Assembly (NCBI GenBank): GCA_013361525.1 | Contig: JABFXY010000202.1 | Span: forward strand, 1-34,302 | Length of the DNA: 34,302 bases | Reading direction: 5' to 3' | Source: Polyangiaceae bacterium | GTDB lineage: Bacteria; Myxococcota_A; Polyangia; Polyangiales; Polyangiaceae | In this document: positions 14,636-23,384 of the stretch, one piece after another | Layout: every line of letters starts with the position of its first letter | Numbering within the stretch: the stretch's first letter is position 1 | Program-made: the position numbers and the translations under genes | The notes under the pieces: model-generated | What the model was told of the DNA's origin: nothing | Databases searched by the model: none | Seen by the model: only the letters and a program-made list of their open reading frames with translations

Positions 14636-15303
14636 AGGTCGGCCGTCGCTCGAGCGCGCGACGCGAGGAGATGCAGCCCGACGAGGAGCTGCCACGCTGC
14701 CGCTAGCCCCACTCCAGTCACAATCAGAGGCGAGCGCTCCGAGAACACGACGTCGACCAACGCACCCACGCTTCCCGCGCCGACGCCTACCCAGCCCAAC
14801 CACCGGTGCCGCGAGCTGTCCAATACGACCGCCAACCCGAGTGTCGCGATCGCCAAAGACACCGCGAACGCCCCCACCCGCAGGGTTCCGAGCGCGAACG
14901 GGTGCAGGGTTTCGTACAAGAAGACGGCGTCCGCTGCCGGAGCGGATGCGCGTAGCTGATGGCTCTGCGCGAGCGCGTGCGCGGCTCCGAGCATGAACAG
15001 CACGCCCGTGAGCGATACTGCATATCCCAGCATGGCGAGCGAAGCCCCGACCCGCGCTGCCCCGCCGCCCGGCCGCGAAGCATGCATGCTCGCGAGGCCG
15101 GCCAGCCCACCGGTCGCCAGCACATAGCCGAATGCAATGGACCAGTGGATGAGACGCCACGAATCGGTGCGTGCGATGACATCGAGCTGCGTGGCGCTGT
15201 CGCCCGCGAGGATCGGATGAAACACACCGGCCGCCACGAGGAGCGCGCCTGCGACGAGGAGGGCTCCGAATAGGTAGCGATCGGTGCGGTCCACGGCTGT
15301 CAT
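14578..15303 (-). CDS. Six-helix membrane protein of unknown function
   Basis: A 241-residue protein with six hydrophobic segments: LFGALLVAGALLVAAGVF, WSIAFGYVLATGGLAGLA, LAMLGYAVSLTGVLFMLG, FAVSLAIATLGLAVVL, WLGWVGVGAGSVGALVDV and TGVGLAAAWQLLVGLHLLA. ATG 15303 begins it, 23 bp after the copper-storage-type gene, so the two are probably co-transcribed. The charge pattern resembles DUF4386-like membrane proteins, but no residue proves that. Longer in-frame readings upstream of 15303 overlap the Cys-rich gene in another frame and are not used. It converges on the lipoprotein gene at 13820-14635 with a 58-bp overlap. Confidence 0.65.
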   Translation of the reverse strand: MTAVDRTDRYLFGALLVAGALLVAAGVFHPILAGDSATQLDVIARTDSWRLIHWSIAFGYVLATGGLAGLASMHASRPGGGAARVGASLAMLGYAVSLTGVLFMLGAAHALAQSHQLRASAPAADAVFLYETLHPFALGTLRVGAFAVSLAIATLGLAVVLDSSRHRWLGWVGVGAGSVGALVDVVFSERSPLIVTGVGLAAAWQLLVGLHLLASRARATADLQGTSSITATAPSTRSAPT

Positions 15304-15326
15304 ATGCCGATCCTCGATCGCGTCCA

Positions 15327-15602
15327 CTAGCTCCGCGCGGCCGCTTGTGCTCGACCCTTCTTCGGTCCATTCGTCGACGCCGTCGCCATGCGGCGGCACT
15401 CGGCGGCGCACCGGCGGCAGGCCTCCGCGCACGCTTTGCAGTGCTCGCGGTCGTGCTTGTCGCATTCCTCGGCGCACGCGTCGCAGGCGATGGCGCAAAG
15501 CTCGCGAAGCCTCGCCGCGAAACCACTGCCGCGCGACATCAGCAACGCCGCTAGACGACAGAAGTCCGCGCAGTCTCGGTCCAACCGAATACAGTCGGCC
15601 AT
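15327..15602 (-). CDS. Four-helix Cys-rich copper-storage-type protein (Csp/DUF326-like), C-terminal part
   Basis: A 91-residue piece starting at ATG 15602 and reading MADCIRLDRDCADFC, LCAIACDACAEECDKHD and HCKACAEACRRCAAEC. These are cysteines on a four-residue helical rhythm, the hallmark of Csp/DUF326 four-helix bundles, which fill their core with Cu(I). The first helix is missing here; it lies in another frame just upstream (15551-15730). Either the gene is frameshifted and this piece is made from the internal ATG, or the two parts are separate coupled genes that assemble. It lies in the copper/silver gene region. Confidence 0.7.
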   Translation of the reverse strand: MADCIRLDRDCADFCRLAALLMSRGSGFAARLRELCAIACDACAEECDKHDREHCKACAEACRRCAAECRRMATASTNGPKKGRAQAAARS

Positions 15603-15730
15603 CTCTTGTACGTTGATATGGAACGACCTTGCAAGCTGGGCTCGCGCAGACAGGCGGTCGCACAGTGTTCACAGGCGAGGGCGCAGTCGTCGCAGGCTCG
15701 GATGCAGTCGACAATTTGCTCGTGGGGCAT
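15551..15730 (-). CDS. Copper-storage-type protein (Csp/DUF326-like), N-terminal part, frameshifted
   Basis: A 59-residue frame from ATG 15730 starting MPHEQIVDCIRACDDC and continuing ALACEHCATACLRE, then losing family character in a 29-residue out-of-frame tail. In typical family members the text after CLRE runs directly into VQ.MADCIRLDRDC, which here is found in another frame. A stretch of about 26 bp (around 15615-15640) lies between the two homologous parts, and its length is not a multiple of three. This looks like a small insertion that broke the gene. The overlap of the two frames is 52 bp. Confidence 0.65.
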   Translation of the reverse strand: MPHEQIVDCIRACDDCALACEHCATACLREPSLQGRSISTYKRWPTVFGWTETARTSVV

Positions 15731-15862
15731 GACAACCTCCGTTCTCGGGGCGAGTAACTGCAAGGGGCGAACCCCAGCAACCCGCCCGTGCCGCGAGGCA
15801 GCGCAAAATTCTCGGATGCTCAACCGCTGCCTTTGGGCACCACGAGGCAGAATTGTCGCCTC

Positions 15863-15879
15863 GTGACCGGCACAGTCAC
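15863..15879. promoter_or_regulatory. Inverted repeat GTGAC-N7-GTCAC upstream of the copper-storage-type gene
   Basis: The 17-bp dyad lies in the 157-bp gap between the pentaheme cytochrome gene (ending 15888) and the Cys-rich gene (starting 15730). The same arms with the same 7-bp spacer recur at 25346-25362 in front of the cus-like operon. It could be an operator for a shared metal regulator. There is no T-tract, so it is not a typical terminator. Confidence 0.4.
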
Positions 15880-15887
15880 AGGAGGCC

Positions 15888-18155
15888 TCAGGGCAACGTG
15901 AAGGTCTGCGTCTTCTCGGTGATGACGTAATCGCGCGCTTCCCAAGCACGCTCGCGTGACATTCGAAGGGGAAGCGGTCGATACAGAACGCGTGCCCGCG
16001 CAACGACCTCGGTGCAGCCGACCGGGAGCGCGAAGCGATGTGTGGTGGTGAGCTCGCGCTGTGGGCCGATGCGGTTGTCGCTGGCGATGTCGACACCCCG
16101 ATAGTGAGGCGCGTTTCGCACGCCCGCGCTATCGACGATCACGCGGCCGAACGCCATGCCGGGCGCGCCGGCAAGCGATAGGCTCGGATCACCGTCGGCG
16201 AAATCGTCGGGCGCGGCGTCTGCGAGGTAGACGGTGTCCCCTGGGAGCACTGACAGCGCCGCCGAGAGCTGGATATCCGATCCGGTTACCGAAAGGACGA
16301 CTGCCTCCCCGACGGGCTGCATGATTTCGATGCCCTTCTCGTCCGGGCTCAGCGCGCTGCCCTCGAACAGACCGATGCCGTCGTAGTCCCAAAACGCGCC
16401 CGTCGCGCGGACGACGCGAAGTACCCGCCCGGCGCTGGCGAGGGCGGCGCCTGCGGGCCAGGTTGCGCTGGTGCCCGCAAACGTGACCTCCGTGCCTGCG
16501 GTACCGCTCGCGAGCGCGCCACCGACGTCTGGGATCGTCATGCCACCGTCCGCGATGAGGGGCGCGCCGCACCCTTCAGCCTCGATGAGCAGGACCATAG
16601 AGCGAAGCGGCTCTCCCGTGGGGATCGCGTGCCCGCAGCCGACGTTCTTTAGCGTTACATCGATATCGACATTGCCGACCGACGACGACGCCCCAATCGT
16701 CGCGGTCACGGCGCCGTCGAGCAATCGCGGTACGCCAGGGATCTCCGTAAGTGGACCGCGGAAGGTATGCGACCGCGTCTGCTCCGGTGTCCGCTGAAAT
16801 CCGCCGGTGAGGCCCGCGAGGTCCGGGTCCGATACATCGACGCTGTTGAACATGCCGTCCACCGCCGGCATATGGCAGAACTGGCATTGGGTCCCCATCT
16901 CGGCGAAGGGACCGTCGGACCACTCCGTGAAGGTCGAGTGCGTCGGCAAACCATCGGAGAACCGCGCACTCAGCGAAGTACCGGGCACGAGCGCCGCCTG
17001 CTTCTGGTCGTGGCAACCTGCGCAGAACTCCGCTGTCGAGAACTTCGGTTGATAGCTACCGCCCATGAACGAGTTGGGGACATCGGGAAGCGGACCGAAC
17101 ATCGCCTGTCGAATCGGCGCCCCAATCTGGCGGCCAATGGTCTCCCGGGGACGCTGCATGATCAGGCGCCCGCCCGTGCCAGGAGGGCCGGCGAGGTCGA
17201 TATCCCGGACGTGATGACACGCATCGCAGAAGTTTCCGTACTCGTAAGCGATCCCCTCTGCTTCGAGCAAATCACGTCCGCCCGCCGGCCCGTTCATCCC
17301 GATGGCGTGACAATCGGCGCATGCGCCGAAAGCCGTCGGAGCAGAGGAGGAGGGCAGGGCTGGATCGTCGCACGACGGACCTGGGCTCCCACCACAATCG
17401 TTCAAATCGGGCAAAACACCGAGCCCGACATAACACCGCAATTGGCTGTCTCCGGGCGAGCCGGGGAGCGTGCCGGCTCGATATACTCCTCCGGCCGCGG
17501 CGCACTCGGCCGCGGAATCCAGACTGGATGCGACACCTGCATAGAGATCTTGCACGATGGGATCTCGTGCCGATCGAGCGTGGGCCGAGGTCTGAAACTG
17601 GGCCGCAAACGTCGTATGACAATGGCCGCAATAGGCGGTCGAGTTGTCCATGTCCGGATCGCCGACGCCCGGGTGGCCGAATACATAGGCCGTATTGTCG
17701 GGCGGCGATATTTGGTACATCTCGAGCGTGATGGGCTCGTCGGGGAGGGAAGTGAATTCGATACCGGCGGCGCGATAACCAATCTTCCACGCCACGGCGG
17801 TCGGCAGGCCAGCGATCGAGGTCGTCAGCTCGATCTCGAAGGTTCCGTCCTCGCCGGTAACAACTTGCGCCTCTCCGCCGCCCTGCATCACGGTCGCGCC
17901 CTCGACTGGGAATCCAAACTGGCTGAGTACGACGCCGGTCACCGAAAACGTATCGGGCAGACCGCTGCCGGTCGAGGTTGTGACATCGGCCCCGCCGGTC
18001 GATTGCGTGGCGGTCGAGCTGGCTCCGCCTCGCCCGCCTGCCGCCGTATCCCCCATGTCGCTATCGTCCGAGCACGCCGAGGTACCCAGCGCGAGCGCGA
18101 CGCCGAGGGCACATGTTCGCCTGAGGGTTTCCTTGAAGCGATGACCTTTGCGCAT
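15888..18155 (-). CDS. Pentaheme cytochrome c lipoprotein
   Basis: A 755-residue exported protein. ATG 18155 gives signal peptide LGVALALGTSAC with lipobox, then a Ser/Thr/Gly linker and a carboxypeptidase-regulatory-like beta domain (VTGVVLSQFGFPVEGATV, GEDGTFEIEL). Five CxxCH heme sites follow: CGHCH, CADCH, CDACH, CAGCH and CQFCH, with spare His residues for axial ligation. The last 250 residues form beta domains without hemes. Such proteins carry electrons in the periplasm or outer membrane. It is the last gene of the cus-like operon, 16 bp after the cupredoxin lipoprotein, an unusual partner for a metal efflux pump. Confidence 0.88.
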   Translation of the reverse strand: MRKGHRFKETLRRTCALGVALALGTSACSDDSDMGDTAAGGRGGASSTATQSTGGADVTTSTGSGLPDTFSVTGVVLSQFGFPVEGATVMQGGGEAQVVTGEDGTFEIELTTSIAGLPTAVAWKIGYRAAGIEFTSLPDEPITLEMYQISPPDNTAYVFGHPGVGDPDMDNSTAYCGHCHTTFAAQFQTSAHARSARDPIVQDLYAGVASSLDSAAECAAAGGVYRAGTLPGSPGDSQLRCYVGLGVLPDLNDCGGSPGPSCDDPALPSSSAPTAFGACADCHAIGMNGPAGGRDLLEAEGIAYEYGNFCDACHHVRDIDLAGPPGTGGRLIMQRPRETIGRQIGAPIRQAMFGPLPDVPNSFMGGSYQPKFSTAEFCAGCHDQKQAALVPGTSLSARFSDGLPTHSTFTEWSDGPFAEMGTQCQFCHMPAVDGMFNSVDVSDPDLAGLTGGFQRTPEQTRSHTFRGPLTEIPGVPRLLDGAVTATIGASSSVGNVDIDVTLKNVGCGHAIPTGEPLRSMVLLIEAEGCGAPLIADGGMTIPDVGGALASGTAGTEVTFAGTSATWPAGAALASAGRVLRVVRATGAFWDYDGIGLFEGSALSPDEKGIEIMQPVGEAVVLSVTGSDIQLSAALSVLPGDTVYLADAAPDDFADGDPSLSLAGAPGMAFGRVIVDSAGVRNAPHYRGVDIASDNRIGPQRELTTTHRFALPVGCTEVVARARVLYRPLPLRMSRERAWEARDYVITEKTQTFTLP

Positions 18156-18171
18156 ATTGCCCTCGGCTCCT

Positions 18172-18525
18172 CTACTGCACCACAACGGCGCCCTGATACA
18201 TGTCCATCCCGCACGTGAAGGTCACTTTGCCCGATGAAGGCATTGCGATGTCGACGGCGACGGGCTCTTTCAGCGGCAGGTCTCGTCGAATCTGCTGGTT
18301 TGGAACGACGAGTTGCTGCCCGCAGCCTTCGTCGGTGGTTCGGGTGAACACGAGGCGCACTGGCTTGCCCGCAGGCGCTCGAGCTTCTGCGGGGTGATAG
18401 CCTTGCTCATCGACGGTGATCTTGAGTTCGACGGCACCGGCTGGAAGCGGTGGTTGCGTGGTCGAGGCGTCGGAGCATCCGGCGAGCAACAAGAGGTACC
18501 CGAGAGCAGTAGATCGCATGGCCAT
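18172..18525 (-). CDS. Cupredoxin-domain lipoprotein
   Basis: A 117-residue lipoprotein: ATG 18525, signal LGYLLLLAGC, short linker, then a single cupredoxin-type domain (VELKITVDEQGYHPAEARAP, KPVRLVFTRTTDEGCGQQLV, the end GKVTFTCGMDMYQGAVVV). Candidate ligands are Cys in DEGCGQ and Cys/Met/Met in TCGMDMYQG. The domain type is often found beside heavy-metal P-type ATPases and RND pumps, where it probably hands over Cu(I)/Ag(I). It starts 12 bp after the pump gene and ends 16 bp before the cytochrome gene, inside one operon. Confidence 0.82.
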   Translation of the reverse strand: MAMRSTALGYLLLLAGCSDASTTQPPLPAGAVELKITVDEQGYHPAEARAPAGKPVRLVFTRTTDEGCGQQLVVPNQQIRRDLPLKEPVAVDIAMPSSGKVTFTCGMDMYQGAVVVQ

Positions 18526-18537
18526 GTCCCTTGTGAG

Positions 18538-21500
18538 TTACGGTGAAGTCGAAGCGCAGGCCGGCGTAGATGTCCGTGATGGTGCGGCTCTCGAAATGAG
18601 CCGCAAAGCGCGACGTCGCGCCCAGAGGTAAGCGATGAATCCGAAGAACATGAAGCCGCCGCCTGCTACGAGCAGCGCCTCGAAGAGCCCGGCGACGCTC
18701 GGGACGTAAAGCTTTGCCGCGACAGCGGCGGCGAGGAGCGCTCCCCCGCCTCGGATGACCCAGGTGAGCCCAAGGAGCTCATCGTGCGCTCGCTTCGAGC
18801 GGTGGGCGATTGTTCCGAGCACGAGCTGCTCGTTTCGCCAATAGGTATAGACGACGGGGATGATTTCGAGTGTGAGGAATGCGCTGGTCAGCAGTCCCCC
18901 GACCATGGGTGCGGCGATCCGCTTCATCACGTCGGCACCGGAGCCTTCCGCCCAAAGGAGAGGGACGAGCCCGAGCAACATCGTGCCGACGGTCATCAGC
19001 TTGGGACGGACGCGTTGAATCGTGCCCTCGGCGTGCGCGTCGATGATGTCTTCCAGTGAGCGGATCTTCCCCTCGCGCAGCCGGCGCTCGTACGCGTGAT
19101 CGATGTACACGATCATGACGACGCCCGTCTGGGCGGCGAGCCCAACGAGCGCGATGACGCCGACCCAGACAGCGGTCGATAGGTGGTAGTCGAGCACGTA
19201 GAGGGCGAAGACGCTCCCCACGAGGGCGAACGGTAGGGACAAGAGCACAATCAGCACCTCGGTGAAGCTCTTGAACTGCAAATAGAGGAGAAGCACGACC
19301 GCCAGGATCGTGAGCGGGACAAGGAGCTTCATGCGCTCTCGGGTCTCTTGGAGGAGCTCGTATTGTCCAGTCCAGCGGAGCCGTCCTCCCTCTGGGACGA
19401 CGACGCTGCCGCCTGCGACGGACGCGTCCACAGCCTTGCGCGCATCGTCGACGAAGGAGGCGAGGTCCCGCTCGCCGGAGACGTCGACGTACACGTATCC
19501 GACGAGCATGCCGGATTCGTCCTTGATCATGGGGGGACCGCTCTCGAGCCGGACGGCAGCGACGTCTCCGAGGCGCACCTGACCACCGGAAGCCCCAGGC
19601 AGCGGCACGAGCGCGTCCGCGATGGCATCGGGCGAGGAGCGAAAGTCCTCCGCATAGCGAACGTTTACCGAATAGCGCGCGCGGCCTTCGATCGTGGTCG
19701 TGATCGGCTCGCCGCCGATCGCCGACTCGACGATGGAATTCACGTCTTCGATCTCGAGCCCGTAACGCGCAAGCAGCGTCCTGTCGGGGACGACATCCAC
19801 ATACGTGCCGCCGGTCTGCCGCTCGAAGAGCACGCTCCGTGCGCCGGGCACGCGGCGAACGACGCTCTCGAGGCTGGTCCCCGCGCGCTCGATCGACTCC
19901 AGATCTCGTCCGTAGATCTTGATCCCCACCGGCGTGCGAATGCCGGTCGCGAGCATGTCGACCCGGTTCCGAATGGGCTGGGTGAACGCGTTCGTCCAGC
20001 CCACCAGGCGGAGCTTCTGGTTCATTTCGTCGACGAGCTCTTCGCGCGTCATCGGCCGAAACTCCGGCCAGATCTTCGTCAAGAGCGGGCGGAGGAACGC
20101 CGGGGCCCAACCATGATAGAAGCGCCGCTCATACCGCGTACGCCATTGGTCTTTGGGCTTCAGCTGCACGACCGTCTCCACCATCGACAGGGGGGCAGGA
20201 TCGGTCGGGGACTCGGCCCGCCCGACCTTCCCCAGGACGTTCTCGACCTCCGGGAAGGTTCGAAGGGTCTGGTCCTGGAGCTGGAGCTGGTGCTTTGCCT
20301 CCTCGATCGAGATCCCCGGGAGGGTCGTCGGCATGTAGAGCATGTCGCCCTCGTCGAGCGGAGGCATGAACTCCGAGCCGATGCGCGGCACGAGCGGGGC
20401 CGCGGCGAGCACGGCGAAGACCCCGATGAGCACGGTGGTCTTCGGGTTCCGTAACGCGACGTGGACGAATGGCTCATAGACCTTCCGAATGGCCCGAGAG
20501 ACAGGGTGTTTGTGCTCGGCGTAGATGCGGCCACGGAGTAAGACGTCACGAAGCGCGGGCGCGACGGTAATGGATAACAGCGCGGCGGAGAGCATCACCG
20601 CGGTCTTCATAAAAGCGAGCGGCCGGAAGAGCTTTCCTGCCTGTCCCGTCAGCCCGAACACCGGCAGGAACGAGACCGCGACGATGAGCAGGGAATAGAA
20701 GATCGCCGGGGTCACCTCCTTGGAAGCCTCGGCCAAGAGCTTGCTTCGCTCCTCGTGGGAGATGTCCTCCCGCGCGTGCTCGAGCTTTTTGTGGGACGCC
20801 TCGACCATGACGATTTCGGCGTCGACCGTGGCTCCGATCGCGATGGCGATCCCGCCGAGGGACATGATGGTCGCTGGCACATCGAACGCCCACATCGGGA
20901 TGAACGCGATCGTGACCGCGAGCGGCAGCGAGACGATGGGCAAGAGCGCCGAACGTATATGGAGCAAAAAGAGCAGAATCACCGCCGCGACGACGATCAT
21001 CTCCTCGACGAGCGCGTGGCGGAGCGTCGCGATCGCGCGCTCGATGAGGCTCGAACGATCGTAGACGGCAACGATTTCCACCCCCGGGGGCAGGCTCGTA
21101 CGGATCTCCTGGATTCGTTTCTCGACGCGCTCGATGACGTCGAGCGCGTTTTCCCCGTAACGCATGACGACGATCCCCGAGACGACCTCGCCCTCGCCAT
21201 TCCAGTCGGCCGCACCCCGCCGGATCTCTCCGCCCATGCGCACGGTGCCCACGTCCCCGACGAGCAGAGGCGCTCCACGATCATCCGTCCGCACGACGAC
21301 CGACTCCAACTCTGGAACGCCGCCGATGTAGCCGCGGCCCCGAATGAAATACTCGCGTTCCGACATCTCCAAGAGACGCCCGCCGACCTCTCCATTGGAG
21401 CGTCGCACGGCGTCGGACACTTCGGCGAGGGAGACACCGCGCGCGCGGAGGCGCGCCGGATCGAGCTGGATTTGATATTGAGGCTCGAATCCGCCGACCG

Positions 21501-22035
21501 GGGCGACCTCCGCGACACCGGGCACGCTCGCGAGTGAATAGCGGATCGAGAAATCGTGCAGGGCGCGGAGCTCCGCAGTGTCGTGCTGTCCCGACTTATC
21601 GACGACCGCGTATTGGTACACCCAGCCGATACCGCTCGCGTCGGGGCCGATGCGCGGCGTGACGTCCGCGGGCAGTCGATCGGAGGCCGAGCCGAGGTAT
21701 TCGAGCACCCGCGATCGAGCCCAATAGGGATCCGTGCCGTCCTCGAAGACGACATAGATAAAGCTCATTCCGAACATCGATTGGCCGCGTACCTCCTGGA
21801 CCTTCGGCGCGGACAGCAGCGCGGTCACCAGCGGATACGTCACCTGGTCCTCCATCACCGTGGGGGACCGTCCGGGCCACTCGGTGAAGACGATGACCTG
21901 CGCCTCCGAGAGATCAGGGATCGCGTCGAGCTTCACCCGGCGCATCGATGCCACGCCCGCCACGGCGAGGGCGACGCCGAGCAGGAGGACCAGCGCGCGG
22001 TATCGAGCGCACAGCTCCAGGAATCGTCCGATCAT
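18538..22035 (-). CDS. cusA: CusA-like heavy-metal RND efflux pump with C-terminal extension
   Basis: A 1165-residue inner-membrane proton antiporter of the HME-RND group. ATG 22035 overlaps the adaptor stop (ATGA). Family features include the N-terminal helix then DAIPDLSEAQVIVFTEWPG, TYPLVTALLSAPKVQ, the TM4 segment GATVDAEIVMVEASHK with its proton-relay Asp, and the MPPLDEGDMLYMPTTLPGIS loop. HME-RND pumps export Cu(I)/Ag(I) or divalent metals through a trimer joined to adaptor and outer-membrane channel. CusA is about 1050 aa; here about 100 residues follow the usual end (VVYTYWRN) and contain two further hydrophobic segments. The apparent extension beyond 22035 towards 23730 is the shadow of the adaptor and TolC genes. 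Confidence 0.93.
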   Translation of the reverse strand: MIGRFLELCARYRALVLLLGVALAVAGVASMRRVKLDAIPDLSEAQVIVFTEWPGRSPTVMEDQVTYPLVTALLSAPKVQEVRGQSMFGMSFIYVVFEDGTDPYWARSRVLEYLGSASDRLPADVTPRIGPDASGIGWVYQYAVVDKSGQHDTAELRALHDFSIRYSLASVPGVAEVAPVGGFEPQYQIQLDPARLRARGVSLAEVSDAVRRSNGEVGGRLLEMSEREYFIRGRGYIGGVPELESVVVRTDDRGAPLLVGDVGTVRMGGEIRRGAADWNGEGEVVSGIVVMRYGENALDVIERVEKRIQEIRTSLPPGVEIVAVYDRSSLIERAIATLRHALVEEMIVVAAVILLFLLHIRSALLPIVSLPLAVTIAFIPMWAFDVPATIMSLGGIAIAIGATVDAEIVMVEASHKKLEHAREDISHEERSKLLAEASKEVTPAIFYSLLIVAVSFLPVFGLTGQAGKLFRPLAFMKTAVMLSAALLSITVAPALRDVLLRGRIYAEHKHPVSRAIRKVYEPFVHVALRNPKTTVLIGVFAVLAAAPLVPRIGSEFMPPLDEGDMLYMPTTLPGISIEEAKHQLQLQDQTLRTFPEVENVLGKVGRAESPTDPAPLSMVETVVQLKPKDQWRTRYERRFYHGWAPAFLRPLLTKIWPEFRPMTREELVDEMNQKLRLVGWTNAFTQPIRNRVDMLATGIRTPVGIKIYGRDLESIERAGTSLESVVRRVPGARSVLFERQTGGTYVDVVPDRTLLARYGLEIEDVNSIVESAIGGEPITTTIEGRARYSVNVRYAEDFRSSPDAIADALVPLPGASGGQVRLGDVAAVRLESGPPMIKDESGMLVGYVYVDVSGERDLASFVDDARKAVDASVAGGSVVVPEGGRLRWTGQYELLQETRERMKLLVPLTILAVVLLLYLQFKSFTEVLIVLLSLPFALVGSVFALYVLDYHLSTAVWVGVIALVGLAAQTGVVMIVYIDHAYERRLREGKIRSLEDIIDAHAEGTIQRVRPKLMTVGTMLLGLVPLLWAEGSGADVMKRIAAPMVGGLLTSAFLTLEIIPVVYTYWRNEQLVLGTIAHRSKRAHDELLGLTWVIRGGGALLAAAVAAKLYVPSVAGLFEALLVAGGGFMFFGFIAYLWARRRALRLISRAAPSRTSTPACASTSP

Positions 22036-23384
22036 GGCGAACCCGCCGGCGCAGGCGAGAGGGCTCCTTGCAGGCGGCTCTCGGAGTCGAGGAGGAAGAC
22101 CCCGCGGCCGACGACGACATCGCCGGGCTCGAGGCCATGCTCGATGACGCGCTCGTCGCCAATCGTCGGGCCGGCTTCGACCGCGCGTGGCGAATACAGC
22201 CCGGGGCTCGTCTCGACGAAGACATAACGCTGCGCACCCGTATCGATGACCGCGTCGCGCGGGACGAGCAGTCGGTCTTCCGGCGGTAGCGAGACGGAGA
22301 CGTCGCCGATCCCTCCTGGCAGCAACATGCTGTCTGCGTTCTTGGCGAGGAACCGCGCCGTCAGCGTGCGCGTCTGCGCGCCGACGACGGGCTCGACGAG
22401 GAGCAGCTCGACCTCGACCGATTGTCCGATCCGTGGCGCGAACCGCCCGCGCATCTTCGGAACGAGTATCGGCAGGTCCTCCGGCGCTGCGGTCGCGCTG
22501 ATCCAGAGCGTCGATAGATCCGTCACCTGAAACAGCGCCGACTCGGGCACGACATGCGCGCCGAGCGACACATTTCGCGCCGTGACGACACCAGAACGCG
22601 GAGCCGAGACCGGTACGGCGCGCATCGCTTTTCCCTGCTCGAGGACATGACTCGAGATGCCGCGTCCAACGCCGAGGAGCTCGAGGCGCGTGCGAGCCGC
22701 GTCCACCATCCGGTCCTCGTCGTGAACGCCTCCCGCTCCGTCCGCGCCTGACAGCGCGCGGGCAGCGAGGAGCTCTTGTTGCGTGCGCATGATCTCCGGC
22801 GCGAAGACCCAGGCGAGCGGCTGGCCCGCCTTCACCTGGTCGCCGGTCTCGATCGGAGCCACTTGCTCCACGAATCCGGGGCTCCGCACGTGCACTTCCG
22901 ATACGGCCGACTTCGGAGCCTCGATGACCGCGGGTAGTCGCAACGATCTCGAGATCGACTTCTTCTCTGCCTTCGTGGTCGTGATGCCGACCGATTGGCG
23001 ACGAGCCAAGGTGAGCATCACTGGGGCGGTTGGCATTGCGCCCGGTTCGCGAGGCGGCGCGACCGACGCAGAGGCGGCAGGCATGGTCGCGGATCCGATC
23101 GCGCCGGATGCGGGGATCGGCTCCAATTGCATGAAACAAATGGGGCACGTGCCCGGATTGGGCGAGCGGATCTCCGGGTGCATTGGGCAGTAGTACCGGT
23201 CGGGCCCTTGCGCCGTCGCCGCGCCGGGCCCGAGCCGCCACCAAATGCCGGCTGCGAGCAGCGCCATGGCGACCAGGATCGTCCAGCGCACGATCGCCAT
23301 CAGGCGCGTCCCCGGGACATCGTGATGCGGCTCCGCCGTGGCGGGTTCGGCCGGAGGAGGCTCGGCTTCGGGCACGGAGCTCAC
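22032..23384 (-). CDS. cusB: CusB-like periplasmic adaptor with heavy-metal-binding domain
   Basis: A 450-residue membrane-fusion protein. GTG 23384 is chosen because it overlaps the stop of the TolC-like gene (GTGA), and it leaves a short cytosolic tail and one TM helix (residues 31-50). Residues 64-90 form the heavy-metal-binding YHS-like motif YYCPMHPE...PGTCPICFM, with Phe where most members have Gly. Beyond it come the barrel-sandwich (VRSPGFVEQVAPIETGDQVKAGQPL), helical hairpin and beta-barrel domains of RND adaptors. It links the inner-membrane pump to the outer-membrane channel and may pass metal to the pump. Confidence 0.92.
   Translation of the reverse strand: MSSVPEAEPPPAEPATAEPHHDVPGTRLMAIVRWTILVAMALLAAGIWWRLGPGAATAQGPDRYYCPMHPEIRSPNPGTCPICFMQLEPIPASGAIGSATMPAASASVAPPREPGAMPTAPVMLTLARRQSVGITTTKAEKKSISRSLRLPAVIEAPKSAVSEVHVRSPGFVEQVAPIETGDQVKAGQPLAWVFAPEIMRTQQELLAARALSGADGAGGVHDEDRMVDAARTRLELLGVGRGISSHVLEQGKAMRAVPVSAPRSGVVTARNVSLGAHVVPESALFQVTDLSTLWISATAAPEDLPILVPKMRGRFAPRIGQSVEVELLLVEPVVGAQTRTLTARFLAKNADSMLLPGGIGDVSVSLPPEDRLLVPRDAVIDTGAQRYVFVETSPGLYSPRAVEAGPTIGDERVIEHGLEPGDVVVGRGVFLLDSESRLQGALSPAPAGSP

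Noticed and set aside
16767..18218. 483-residue plus-strand frame opposite the pentaheme cytochrome
   Set aside because: It is the mirror of a gene with five CxxCH motifs and a signal peptide, and shows no family features of its own.
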